From contig JAAEZB010000022.1 in NCBI GenBank assembly GCA_018223085.1, positions 1 through 43,096 on the forward strand: a stretch of DNA of 43,096 nt. Direction: 5' to 3'. Of the stretch, positions 16,770-24,284 are shown one piece after another (within the stretch, counting starts at the first letter, position 1; every line of letters starts with the position of its first letter). The notes under the pieces are model-generated. The model was not told the DNA's origin. It saw only the letters and a program-made list of their open reading frames with translations, and did not search any database. Both the position numbers and the translations under genes were made by a program. The DNA comes from Paracoccaceae bacterium (GTDB taxonomy: Bacteria; Pseudomonadota; Alphaproteobacteria; Rhodobacterales; Rhodobacteraceae).

Positions 16770-18194
16770 ATGCGCCGCCTTATCTCGCATTTACGCCCTT
16801 CTTATGGGCAAAAGCTCTTCTTGCTCGCGACGCTTCCGTTGATTCTGGCGGTGGCGGCGATTTCCGTTTTGGTGGCCAATCAATCGCGCCAACTGGCCGA
16901 ACGTGAAATCCGCTCGCTTGAAATGCGCCTGATCGAAGCCAAGGAAGCCGAGCTTCAAAACTATATGTCTTTAGCGCGTACCGCTTTCGTCAACATCTAT
17001 GGCCGCGCCGCCCCCGATGATGCCGCCGCCAAGCTCGCCGTGACCCAGATTCTATCCTCCATGCTCTACGGCCAGGACGGCTACTTCCTTGTCTTCGATT
17101 ATGAAGGCACCAACCTTGTCAGCCCGCGTCAGACTGACCTGATCGGCAAGAACTGGACCGGGCTTGAAGATGTGAACGGCACCGCCATCACCGACGAGTT
17201 GATCCGCATCGCGCGGCAAGGCGGCGGCTATCATACCTATGACTGGCCCAAACCCTCGACCGGCGAGACAGCGCGCATGGTGACATATGTGGTCGGCCTT
17301 CAGGACTGGCGATGGGCCATCGGCACCGGGATTTTCATTGACGATGTGCTTGAAACCGTCGCCGCCTCCCGCGCCGAGGTCGAAACCCGCGTGCGCCGCA
17401 CCTCACAATATATCCTCGCCATCGCGGTCGGCGCCTTGCTCCTTGTTTTCATGTCCGGCCTTGTCATCAACATCCGCGAACGCCGCCTGGCTGATGTGAA
17501 GCTCAAGGCCCTGACCCAACGCGTCTTTGACGCGCAGGAAGAAGAACGCGGCCGCGTCGCGCGTGAACTGCATGATGGCATCAGCCAGCTTCTCGTCGGT
17601 GTGCGCTATGCCCTCGACAGCGCCAAACGCCGCTTTGCCCAAGGCGATGATCGTGCTGCCGATACACTGGACCGCGGCATTGGCCACCTCTCAAGCGCCA
17701 TTCAGGAAGTCCGCCGCATCTCGCGCGATCTGCGCCCCGGCGTCCTCGACGATCTCGGACTTGGCCCCGCGCTCAAGGCGCTTACGGATGAATTTTCCGC
17801 CCGCACCGGGATCGAGGCCGAGTTTGAAACCGTGGTCTTCCGCAATCGCCTCGATAATGACGCCAAGAACGCCCTCTACCGCATTGCTCAGGAGGCCCTG
17901 ACCAATGTTGAGCGCCATTCCGGCGCCACCCATGTCAGCGTAGATATCCGCGGCCACACCGGCGGCGCGACCATGCGCATCTCCGACAATGGCACCGGCC
18001 TGCCGCCGGAAAATTCTCGTCATCCCCAGACCGGCCTCGGCCTGCGCAACATGCAGGAACGTGTCGAACAGCTCGAAGGGACGCTGCGCATCTTTTCGAG
18101 CCGCTCAGGAACGGTTATTGTCGCCGAAGTCCCGCTCAGCCACATCCTGACGCCCGAAGAAGCCTCCCCCGACAAAAGAAAGGCCAGCGCATGA
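16770..18194 (+). CDS. Cache-domain sensor histidine kinase
   Basis: This 474-residue inner-membrane sensor has a membrane helix (about 15-37), a periplasmic single-Cache domain (about 40-205; Y-G-Q-D-G-Y-F-L-V-F-D at 100-110 is typical), a second membrane helix (213-235), and a HisKA_3 region. The phospho-accepting His268 sits in E-E-E-R-G-R-V-A-R-E-L-H-D-G. An HATPase domain follows, with N-A-L-Y-R-I-A-Q-E-A-L-T-N-V-E-R-H and D-N-G-T-G-L. It overlaps the response regulator by 4 bases (ATGA). Since it is divergent from a TRAP operon, it probably senses the same small organic acid. The frame is open to 16719; the ATG at 16770 puts the basic M-R-R start in front of the first helix. Confidence 0.93.
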   Translation: MRRLISHLRPSYGQKLFLLATLPLILAVAAISVLVANQSRQLAEREIRSLEMRLIEAKEAELQNYMSLARTAFVNIYGRAAPDDAAAKLAVTQILSSMLYGQDGYFLVFDYEGTNLVSPRQTDLIGKNWTGLEDVNGTAITDELIRIARQGGGYHTYDWPKPSTGETARMVTYVVGLQDWRWAIGTGIFIDDVLETVAASRAEVETRVRRTSQYILAIAVGALLLVFMSGLVINIRERRLADVKLKALTQRVFDAQEEERGRVARELHDGISQLLVGVRYALDSAKRRFAQGDDRAADTLDRGIGHLSSAIQEVRRISRDLRPGVLDDLGLGPALKALTDEFSARTGIEAEFETVVFRNRLDNDAKNALYRIAQEALTNVERHSGATHVSVDIRGHTGGATMRISDNGTGLPPENSRHPQTGLGLRNMQERVEQLEGTLRIFSSRSGTVIVAEVPLSHILTPEEASPDKRKASA

Positions 18195-18850
18195 CCGAGC
18201 CAACCGGCCCCGCCGCGATCCGCGTGGCGATCGTCGACGATCATCCGATGGTCGCCGAAGGCATCCAATCCATTCTCGAAAGCTATGACGACATCGAAGT
18301 CATCGCCACGCTCTGCAACGGACGCGAAGCGGTAGACCGTCTCGGCGATCTGGCCCCCGATATCGTGCTCATGGATCTCAACATGCCTGAGATCGGCGGC
18401 CTGACCGCAACGGAAATGCTGCTCGAAGCCAATCCCGACACCCGTATCCTGATCCTGTCGATGCATGACAGCCCGGAATATATCTCCACCGCCCTGTCGC
18501 ATGGTGCTGTCGGCTACGTGCTCAAGGATGTCCCGACCGAGGAAATCCGCACCGCCATCGACACCGTGATGCAGGGCGAACGTTACCTCTGCACCGGGGC
18601 CAAAGGCTCCATCGCGCCCGCCGAAGGCGACCAGCGCGAGGCCCTGACAAGCCGCGAACAGACCGTGCTTTTGCAACTGGCTCAGGGCAAATCAAACAAG
18701 GAAGTGGCCGTCGCACTTAATATCTCGGTGCGCACCGTGGAAACCCATCGCAAGAACATCAAACGCAAGCTCGGCATTTCCTCGACTGCCGGCCTGACCC
18801 GCTATGCCATGGAACACGGCGTTTTACAGGGCACCGGCGTCAGCCTCTAA
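18191..18850 (+). CDS. NarL/FixJ-family response regulator
   Basis: The 219-residue protein has a receiver domain (acidic pair Asp16/Asp17, phospho-site Asp62 in M-D-L-N-M-P-E, Lys112 in V-L-K-D) and a C-terminal LuxR-type helix-turn-helix (about 150-205: L-T-S-R-E-Q-T-V-L and N-K-E-V-A-V-A-L-N-I-S-V-R-T-V-E-T-H-R-K-N-I). The ATGA overlap with the kinase gene makes the two a coupled pair. It is expected to activate the divergent TRAP operon through the dyad at 16625-16640. No unusual residues. Confidence 0.94.
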   Translation: MTEPTGPAAIRVAIVDDHPMVAEGIQSILESYDDIEVIATLCNGREAVDRLGDLAPDIVLMDLNMPEIGGLTATEMLLEANPDTRILILSMHDSPEYISTALSHGAVGYVLKDVPTEEIRTAIDTVMQGERYLCTGAKGSIAPAEGDQREALTSREQTVLLQLAQGKSNKEVAVALNISVRTVETHRKNIKRKLGISSTAGLTRYAMEHGVLQGTGVSL

Positions 18851-18870
18851 CCCCTGTCCGTCAAAGACGA

Positions 18871-18897
18871 AAACGCCGCGCAACCTGCGCGGCGTTT
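18871..18897. terminator. bidirectional terminator
   Basis: AAACGCCGCGC and GCGCGGCGTTT form an 11-bp perfect stem around AACCT. On the plus strand CCTTTTT follows, on the minus strand TCGTCTTT. It separates the convergent regulator and cytochrome peroxidase genes. Confidence 0.88.
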
Positions 18898-18922
18898 CCT
18901 TTTTCCGTGAGCATGGCGATCT

Positions 18923-19966
18923 TTATTCGATCACGATCCCGCTCGGACGCGGGGTGCCTGCGGTTTCGGCCGGAAGCACCGGGTATTCCACAACCGGCAT
19001 TTCACCGGTCAGCGCTCCGAGGAAGGCCACGATTTTGTCGGCTTCGTCACTGCTCAGTTCTTCCCCAAGCTGGCTTTCCGCCATGATCTCAACCGCCACT
19101 TTCAGATCCCAGACGAGACCCGAGTGGAAATACGGTGCCGTCTGATCAATGTTGCGCAGCGGTGCGGCGCGGAACACATATTCATCATCCGCCGTTTCGG
19201 TCACAGCAAAACGCCCCTTATCGCCTTCGGGCAGAATATCCGCACCCGGCTTCTCGATAAGACCGAACGGATAATAGCCATTGCCGCCAAGGTTCACATC
19301 GCTGTGGCAAGCCGCACAGCCCTTATCCATGAACAGCGCCAGCCCTTCTTTTTCCATATCCGACAGCGCGTCTTCATTGCCATTGAGATAGGCATCGAAC
19401 GGCGCCGGTGTGGTCAGCGTGGCTTCATAGGCCTCGATGGCCTTGGCAAAGTTGTCGAAGGTGACCGGATCGGCCTCTTCAGGGAAGGACGCTTTGAACC
19501 AAGTCTGATAATCGGGCATCGAGTTCAGGGTGGCGACGACGTTTTCCGGCGTGTTTGCCATCTCAACGCCAGCCTGCACCGGACCTTTTGCCTGTGCCGC
19601 GAGATCGGGTGCGCGGCCATCCCAGAACTGGGCGATGTTATACACAGCGTTCAGCACGGTCGGCGAGTTGCGCGGACCTTTTTGCCAGCCATGACCAATC
19701 GAGGTTGGCATGTTGTCGTCCCCACCGGTCGCAAGGTTGTGGCACGAGTTACACGAGAACACCCCCGAGGCCGACATGCGCGGATCAAAGAACAGCGCCT
19801 TGCCGAGGTCGATTTTCTCCGGGGTGATCGGATTGTCCTTCACGGCGGGCACCGTCGAAGGCAGTGGCTTGAAATACTCAAGCGCTTCTTCACGAAGTTC
19901 GCTTGCATTGGCCTGGGCACCCATGACGCAGGCGATGGCTGCCGTGGCTGTCAAGAGACGTTTCAT
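18923..19966 (-). CDS. di-haem cytochrome c peroxidase (CcpA/MauG family)
   Basis: The 347-residue periplasmic protein has a signal peptide (1-21, cut after A-N-A) and two c-type haem sites, C72-N-S-C-H76 and C217-A-A-C-H221. G-H-G-W-Q-K-G-P-R-N-S-P-T-V-L-N follows the first haem site as in peroxidases, and A-P-L-R-N-I-D-Q-T-A-P-Y-F-H-S-G carries the C-terminal haem ligand region. It reduces hydrogen peroxide to water with electrons from cytochrome c. MauG-type modification enzymes are the other option, but no partner genes are here. An FNR-type box lies at 20032-20045, suggesting higher expression at low oxygen. Confidence 0.92.
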   Translation of the reverse strand: MKRLLTATAAIACVMGAQANASELREEALEYFKPLPSTVPAVKDNPITPEKIDLGKALFFDPRMSASGVFSCNSCHNLATGGDDNMPTSIGHGWQKGPRNSPTVLNAVYNIAQFWDGRAPDLAAQAKGPVQAGVEMANTPENVVATLNSMPDYQTWFKASFPEEADPVTFDNFAKAIEAYEATLTTPAPFDAYLNGNEDALSDMEKEGLALFMDKGCAACHSDVNLGGNGYYPFGLIEKPGADILPEGDKGRFAVTETADDEYVFRAAPLRNIDQTAPYFHSGLVWDLKVAVEIMAESQLGEELSSDEADKIVAFLGALTGEMPVVEYPVLPAETAGTPRPSGIVIE

Positions 19967-20031
19967 TTTCTAGCTCCTAGATCGAGTCTCACGCGTCTGA
20001 AGCAAGGATGACAGGTTTCGGATAGGAAACT

Positions 20032-20045
20032 TTGACTTGGATCAA
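20032..20045. promoter_or_regulatory. FNR/FnrL-type box before cytochrome c peroxidase
   Basis: Read on the minus strand the site is TTGAT-CCAA-GTCAA, one base off the consensus TTGAT-N4-ATCAA. Its centre is about 72 bases before the peroxidase ATG; a start of transcription near 19997 with CATCCT (20005-20010) as -10 would put the box at -41.5, the usual activator place. Confidence 0.6.
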
Positions 20046-20134
20046 TTCTAAACTTTGGGAAAAGCATTTATTTTTCAAATAGTTAATATGTTTAGAAGTA
20101 TTCTATTTTTAGTGACATATCATATACTTCCCCA

Positions 20135-20266
20135 TTTTCCGCGCTGCAGCGCGGACCGGGACTTACGAATTGCGGTCGTTTTCACACCCCAAAACGTAAT
20201 ATTCGGAAAGTTTACCCCCCTCCTCACGACACTTTTCTCGAAAATTCCCCTCTCAAAGAGGGTTTT
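20135..20266 (+). ncRNA. candidate small RNA upstream of ilvB
   Basis: In the otherwise empty 506-base gap there is a TATACT (20123-20128) resembling a -10 element, but its -35 is poor. A perfect 16-bp palindrome, CCGCGCTGCAGCGCGG (20139-20154), would follow, and after it a single-stranded CCCCCCTCCTC (20215-20225) that contains CCTCCT, the complement of a Shine-Dalgarno. The stretch ends with the hairpin CCCTCT-CAA-AGAGGG and TTTT (20248-20266), shaped like an intrinsic terminator. There is no reading frame with a ribosome site. This is a prediction from structure only; the hairpin could also be unrelated to transcription. Confidence 0.3.
20248..20266 (+). terminator. short intrinsic-terminator-like hairpin before the ilv promoter
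   Basis: CCCTCT and AGAGGG with a three-base loop, followed by TTTT. It lies 5 bases before the -35 element of the ilv promoter, and would stop transcription coming from the AT-rich region at about 20050-20130. Confidence 0.5.
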
Positions 20267-20271
20267 CGCGG

Positions 20272-20298
20272 TTGACGCCCCTTTTTAGCGGCCATAAT
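20272..20298 (+). promoter_or_regulatory. promoter of the ilv leader and ilvBH operon
   Basis: TTGACG (20272-20277) and CATAAT (20293-20298) are close to the sigma-70 elements with a short 15-base spacer. Transcription would start near 20305, about 23 bases before the leader peptide ATG. Confidence 0.55.
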
Positions 20299-20327
20299 GT
20301 CCGCCCACACACGAAGGAGACCAAGCA

Positions 20328-20375
20328 ATGGGCGTACTTATTGTCGTCGTAGGAAAATGGCGCATGGGCCGGTAA
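20328..20375 (+). CDS. branched-chain amino acid leader peptide (ilv)
   Basis: A 15-residue peptide, M-G-V-L-I-V-V-V-G-K-W-R-M-G-R, starts 8 bases after AAGGAG (20314-20319). Residues 3-8 are Val-Leu-Ile-Val-Val-Val, the control codons of a classic ilv attenuator. Four of these six codons (GTA, CTT, ATT, GTA) are uncommon in this GC-rich genome, which should make ribosomes slow readily when charged tRNA is low. The stop codon lies inside the 5' part of the following hairpin region. The peptide itself needs no function. Confidence 0.88.
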   Translation: MGVLIVVVGKWRMGR

Positions 20376-20403
20376 CGGACACCATAACGGTTCCCCATGC
20401 GCC
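20359..20403 (+). promoter_or_regulatory. antiterminator hairpin of the ilv attenuator
   Basis: GGCGCATGGG (20359-20368) pairs perfectly with CCCATGCGCC (20394-20403). Its last three bases are the first three of the terminator stem, so only one of the two can form. A ribosome stalled on the Val/Leu/Ile codons (20334-20351) leaves this hairpin free; one that reaches the stop at 20373-20375 covers its 5' arm. A small CCG-GTAA-CGG hairpin lies inside the loop. Confidence 0.82.
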
Positions 20404-20429
20404 CCCGTCAGATGATCGGGGGCTTTTTT
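20401..20429 (+). terminator. ilv attenuator terminator
   Basis: GCCCCCG (20401-20407) and CGGGGGC (20417-20423) form the stem, followed by six T (20424-20429). It lies 43 bases before the ilvB ATG and is controlled by translation of the leader peptide. Confidence 0.88.
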
Positions 20430-20472
20430 GTGTGTAAGAGATATTGAAGTGACGTTGTAAACGGAGAGACAC

Positions 20473-22227
20473 ATGACACGTCAGATGACCGGAGCGAGAA
20501 TGGTGGTTCAGGCCCTCAAGGATCAGGGTGTGGACACGGTATTCGGATATCCTGGCGGGGCTGTCCTACCGATTTACGACGAGATTTTTCAGCAGAACGA
20601 TATTCGTCACATTCTGGTGCGTCACGAACAGGGTGCCGTGCATGCCGCCGAGGGCTATGCCCGCGCGACCGGCAAGGTCGGTGTGGCGCTGGTGACATCT
20701 GGCCCCGGCGCGACCAACGCCGTGACCGGCCTGACCGACGCGCTACTGGATTCGATCCCGATTGTTGTGCTTTCGGGTCAGGTGCCGACCTTTATGATCG
20801 GCTCCGACGCCTTTCAGGAGGCCGATACCGTCGGCATCACCCGCCCCTGCACCAAACACAACTGGCTGGCCAAGGAAACCGAAAGCCTTGCGGACACCAT
20901 TCATCAGGCCTTCCACGTGGCGCGCTCCGGCCGCCCCGGCCCGGTGCTCGTGGATATCCCCAAGGACGTGCAATTCGCCTCGGCCGAATACACCCCCCCG
21001 CAGGCCATCAATACCTCGCGCTACCAGCCCCAGCTCAAGGGCGATATCGAGGCGATCACCGAACTGGTTGAAGCCCTCGAAAAGGCGGAACGCCCGGTCT
21101 TCTATACCGGCGGCGGTGTCATCAACTCCGGCCCCGGCGCGAGCCAGCTTCTGCGCGAACTCGTGGATGCGACCGGCATTCCGATCACCTCAACCCTGAT
21201 GGGCCTCGGTGCCTATCCCGCTTCGGGCAAGAACTGGCTCGGAATGCTTGGCATGCATGGTCTCTATGAGGCCAACATGGCGATGCATGATTGCGATCTG
21301 ATGATTAATATCGGTGCCCGCTTCGACGACCGTATCACCGGCCTCGTCTCGGCCTTCTCGCCGGGCTCGATCAAGGCGCATGTTGATATCGACCCCTCCT
21401 CGATCCATAAGAATATCCGCGTCGATATTCCTATCGTCGGCGATGTGGGTCATGTGCTTGAGGATATCCTCAAGATCTGGAAGGCGCGCGGTCGCAAGAC
21501 CAACAAAGCCGCCATCGCCAAATGGCAGGAACAGGTGAGCGAATGGCGCGCCGTGGATTGCCTGAGCTTCAAGCAGGAAGGCAAGACCATCAAGCCGCAA
21601 TACGCGCTGCACCGTCTTGAGGCCCTGACCAAGGATATGGACCGCTACATCACAACCGAGGTCGGCCAACACCAGATGTGGGCCGCGCAATACCTCCGGT
21701 TTGAGGATCCCAACCGCTGGATGACCTCCGGTGGGCTTGGCACCATGGGCTATGGCGTGCCCGCCTCCATCGGCGTGCAGATGGCGCATCGCGACAGCCT
21801 CGTCATCAACGTCGCGGGCGAAGCCTCGTGGCTGATGAACATGCAGGAGATGGGCACCGCCGTGCAGTTCCGCCTGCCGGTCAAGCAATTCATCCTCAAC
21901 AATGAACGCCTCGGCATGGTGCGCCAGTGGCAGGAACTGCTGCACGGCGAACGCTATTCGCATAGCTGGTCCGAGGCCCTGCCCGATTTCGTCAAACTCG
22001 CCGAGGCCTTTGGCTGCAAAGGCATCCGCTGCGACGATCCCGACGATCTCGACGAAGCGATCAAGGAAATGCTCGCCTATGACGGCCCGGTGATCTTCGA
22101 CTGCCTGGTCGAGAAACACGAGAACTGCTTCCCGATGATCCCGTCGGGCAAACCGCATAACGAAATGCTTTTGGGCGAAGCCTCGACCGACGGTGCGATC
22201 GAAGCCGGCGGCGCCGTGCTTGTGTAA
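20473..22227 (+). CDS. ilvB: acetolactate synthase large (catalytic) subunit
   Basis: This enzyme joins two pyruvates, or pyruvate and 2-oxobutyrate, in the first common step of valine, leucine and isoleucine synthesis. The 584 residues give the three ThDP-enzyme domains: N-terminal (about 4-170, with catalytic Glu52 in R-H-E-Q-G-A-V-H-A-A-E), a central FAD-binding domain (about 195-330), and a C-terminal ThDP-binding domain (about 395-545). In the metal-binding motif the usual G-D-G or G-D-A is G-E-A here (V-A-G-E-A-S-W-L-M-N, ending at I-L-N-N), so the Mg ligand Asp is replaced by Glu. GGAGAG lies a few bases before the ATG. It forms an operon with ilvH, 12 bases downstream, under the attenuator. 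Confidence 0.97.
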   Translation: MTRQMTGARMVVQALKDQGVDTVFGYPGGAVLPIYDEIFQQNDIRHILVRHEQGAVHAAEGYARATGKVGVALVTSGPGATNAVTGLTDALLDSIPIVVLSGQVPTFMIGSDAFQEADTVGITRPCTKHNWLAKETESLADTIHQAFHVARSGRPGPVLVDIPKDVQFASAEYTPPQAINTSRYQPQLKGDIEAITELVEALEKAERPVFYTGGGVINSGPGASQLLRELVDATGIPITSTLMGLGAYPASGKNWLGMLGMHGLYEANMAMHDCDLMINIGARFDDRITGLVSAFSPGSIKAHVDIDPSSIHKNIRVDIPIVGDVGHVLEDILKIWKARGRKTNKAAIAKWQEQVSEWRAVDCLSFKQEGKTIKPQYALHRLEALTKDMDRYITTEVGQHQMWAAQYLRFEDPNRWMTSGGLGTMGYGVPASIGVQMAHRDSLVINVAGEASWLMNMQEMGTAVQFRLPVKQFILNNERLGMVRQWQELLHGERYSHSWSEALPDFVKLAEAFGCKGIRCDDPDDLDEAIKEMLAYDGPVIFDCLVEKHENCFPMIPSGKPHNEMLLGEASTDGAIEAGGAVLV

Positions 22228-22239
22228 GGAGAGACGACA

Positions 22240-22803
22240 ATGGCTGCTCTAAAAATCAAGAAAGGCTCGACCAAGCATTCGGCCTATAACCTGCGCCCGA
22301 ACTTCTCTGACGTGCAGGAAACCCACACGCTCGCCGTGACCGTCGACAACGAACCGGGCGTCCTCGCCCGTGTCATCGGCCTGTTCTCGGGCCGGGGCTA
22401 CAATATCGAAAGCCTGACCGTCGCCGAGGTCGATCACCTCGGTCATCAGTCGCGCATCACCATCGTCACCAAAGGCACGCCGCAGGTCATCGAGCAGATC
22501 AAGGCCCAGCTTGGCCGCATCGTGCCCGTGCACGAGGTCCACGACCTGACCGTCGAAGGCCCCGCCGTCGAACGCGAACTCGGCCTGTTCAAGGTCTTTG
22601 GGGAAGGTGACAAACGTATCGAGGCCCTGCGTCTGGCCGAAATCTTCCGCGCCAACGTGGTCGATTCGACGCTCGAAAGCTTTGTGTTTGAGATCACCGG
22701 CGCGCCGGAGAAGATCGACGCTTTTGCCGACCTGATGCGCCCGCTCGGCCTTGTCGAAGTGGCCCGCACCGGTGTCGCGGCGCTTTCGCGCGGCGCGGCC
22801 TGA
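22240..22803 (+). CDS. ilvH: acetolactate synthase small (regulatory) subunit
   Basis: The 187-residue subunit binds the catalytic subunit, stimulates it and gives feedback inhibition by valine. An N-terminal extension of about 26 residues precedes the ACT domain (about 28-100: V-D-N-E-P-G-V-L-A-R-V-I-G-L-F-S-G-R-G-Y-N-I-E-S-L-T-V), followed by the C-terminal ALS_ss_C domain with R-I-E-A-L-R-L-A-E-I-F-R-A. AGGAGAGAC lies just before the ATG. A good terminator follows (22831-22857), so the operon is ilvBH only and does not include ilvC. Confidence 0.96.
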   Translation: MAALKIKKGSTKHSAYNLRPNFSDVQETHTLAVTVDNEPGVLARVIGLFSGRGYNIESLTVAEVDHLGHQSRITIVTKGTPQVIEQIKAQLGRIVPVHEVHDLTVEGPAVERELGLFKVFGEGDKRIEALRLAEIFRANVVDSTLESFVFEITGAPEKIDAFADLMRPLGLVEVARTGVAALSRGAA

Positions 22804-22830
22804 TCAAAGCCTGACCCGACACAAAAACAA

Positions 22831-22857
22831 AGGGGGCCACATGGCCCCCTCTTTTTT
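22831..22857 (+). terminator. terminator of the ilvBH operon
   Basis: AGGGGGCC and GGCCCCCT form an 8-bp perfect stem around ACAT, followed by CTTTTTT. Confidence 0.9.
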
Positions 22858-22879
22858 GTCCTGATACATTTTTCCGAGA

Positions 22880-23227
22880 TCAGGCCGGAACAAGCTCCCG
22901 CGCGTTGCGGCGCCCTGTGAAGGGCAGAATATCCGCCGACAGAATCTCTGCCGCGCTCTTCTCAGGTGTCTTCTTCGGCGCAGCAGCCTCGGCAAGGCTC
23001 TCGGGTAGCCCCACATAAGCCCCCTGCTCAAGCCGACGCATATTGCGCGCCAGACGCAGCTCGCTGGCCTGCTCCATCTCAAACTGCACAAGATCACCGG
23101 CATCAAGGGCAACCCCTTCGAACGCCGTGCCACCTTCACCATTGAAATAAGCCAGTTCGCCATGATCTTCGCACCAGATCACGGCCTTGTTATCGGTAGT
23201 ATCGCTCCAGAGGACCACGCCAAGCAT
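22880..23227 (-). CDS. conserved 115-residue protein, small beta domain
   Basis: I do not know a name for this family. The first 65 residues look like a small beta barrel: G-V-V-L-W-S-D-T, K-A-V-I-W-C-E-D-H-G-E-L-A-Y-F, a Gly-rich turn, D-A-G-D-L-V-Q-F-E-M-E and R-L-A-R-N. The order of G-x-V-x-W, the central beta hairpin and G-D-x-V-x-F resembles a cold-shock domain, without its clear RNP motifs. The C-terminus is Ala/Pro/Lys-rich and likely disordered. An AAGGAG lies 11 bases before the ATG, a wide but usable gap. It converges with ilvBH and diverges from the HTH regulator at 23441. Similar proteins are common in Rhodobacteraceae. Confidence 0.72.
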   Translation of the reverse strand: MLGVVLWSDTTDNKAVIWCEDHGELAYFNGEGGTAFEGVALDAGDLVQFEMEQASELRLARNMRRLEQGAYVGLPESLAEAAAPKKTPEKSAAEILSADILPFTGRRNARELVPA

Positions 23228-23260
23228 CTGAGATCAAACTCCTTTTTCTTGTCACTTTGA

Positions 23261-23276
23261 GTGTTCCAAAGAACAC
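23261..23276. promoter_or_regulatory. perfect 16-bp dyad before the 115-residue and regulator genes
   Basis: GTGTTC-CAAA-GAACAC. Two further short palindromes, CATCA-ATA-TGATG (23353-23365) and GTCAATTGAC (23375-23384), lie nearer the regulator start. They are possible binding sites for the regulator or others; none matches a box I know. Confidence 0.45.
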
Positions 23277-23440
23277 AAATCGAAAACATGATAATTTGGG
23301 CGTCGCTTCCCTCGGAATTGTGTCGACTTCGCCCTCCCTAGATGCCAAACTGCATCAATATGATGTTAAATAGCGTCAATTGACCACAACAATGCGCGTC
23401 AGGCGCGACAATAGAAAATAGACACCAACCGGAGGGTGCA

Positions 23441-24256
23441 TTGGCTGATACAAGCAAGCCGGGCGGACAGGACATGTCCCCGGCGGAATTACGAAAAATG
23501 TTCGGAGCGAATCTGCGTCTTTTAGCGGATACCTACCCCTCAGTCTCTCAATTGTGCCGAGAACTTGGGATCAACCGGACCCAGTTCAACCGCTACCTCT
23601 CTGGTGAGAGCTTCCCGCGCCCGGACGTACTGCACCGCATCTGCACGTTCTTTGATGTCGATGCACGAATCCTGCTCGAACCGATCGCCTCCCTCGAAAG
23701 CAAACGTGGCGTCCTCAATCACCCACTGATCGATGATTACGTCGGTGCCGGGATGACAGAGATTCCCCAAGACGTCTTTCCAAGCGGCTTTTACCGCTTC
23801 ACCCGACGCAGTTTTACTGAGGCAGATCTTATCATTGTCGGCCTCTTCTACATCTTCCGTCAGGACAACCATACCTTCATGCGCGGCTACGAGGCCAAAG
23901 AAGCCATGCGCCAGCAAGGCTTACCAACAGACTCCGAAACCCGTGAATTTCGCGGCATCGTCCTGCCTCAGGAAGAAGGCGTCGCCACTCTGGTCTCGCA
24001 TAAACGCACCATGGCCACTTCCTTCAATTACCTGAGCCGCGTCGCTTCGTTTCAGAACCACTACTGGATCGGCTATGCGACACGCACCGTGCGCGAAACC
24101 ATGACCGGCTGTCGCGCCGCGCGCCAGGTGTGCGAATATCTCGGCCATTTCAGCCCCGAAGTGCTCAAGGCCGCCCGCCAGGTCGGTTTCTGCACCCCGG
24201 ATGAACTGATTCCCTACCATCGAAAACTGCTGCAACTCGACCAGCCCTTCTCCTGA
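23441..24256 (+). CDS. XRE-type helix-turn-helix transcriptional regulator
   Basis: This 271-residue protein has an N-terminal Cro/CI-type HTH (about residues 20-80: F-G-A-N-L-R-L-L-A-D, Q-L-C-R-E-L-G-I-N-R-T-Q-F-N-R-Y-L-S-G) and a large C-terminal domain (about 95-265) that is probably a ligand or signal sensor, with D-L-I-I-V-G-L-F-Y-I-F and Y-W-I-G-Y-A-T-R-T-V-R-E-T-M. The start is a TTG at 23441, 5 bases after GGAGG (23431-23435); an internal ATG at residue 12 is the alternative. It is followed by a Rieske oxygenase gene with a direct repeat between them, so control of that gene is the simplest reading. The effector is unknown. Confidence 0.82.
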   Translation: MADTSKPGGQDMSPAELRKMFGANLRLLADTYPSVSQLCRELGINRTQFNRYLSGESFPRPDVLHRICTFFDVDARILLEPIASLESKRGVLNHPLIDDYVGAGMTEIPQDVFPSGFYRFTRRSFTEADLIIVGLFYIFRQDNHTFMRGYEAKEAMRQQGLPTDSETREFRGIVLPQEEGVATLVSHKRTMATSFNYLSRVASFQNHYWIGYATRTVRETMTGCRAARQVCEYLGHFSPEVLKAARQVGFCTPDELIPYHRKLLQLDQPFS

Positions 24257-24284
24257 CCCCCGCACCAGCGCGACGCGCATCTGT

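Noticed and set aside
20139-20154. Palindrome CCGCGCTGCAGCGCGG as a transcription terminator
   Set aside because: No T-run follows on either strand; kept only as part of the small-RNA candidate.
23261-23276. GTGTTC-CAAA-GAACAC as a LexA box
   Set aside because: Alphaproteobacterial LexA sites are direct GTTC-N7-GTTC, and the Gram-positive type has the arms in the opposite order.
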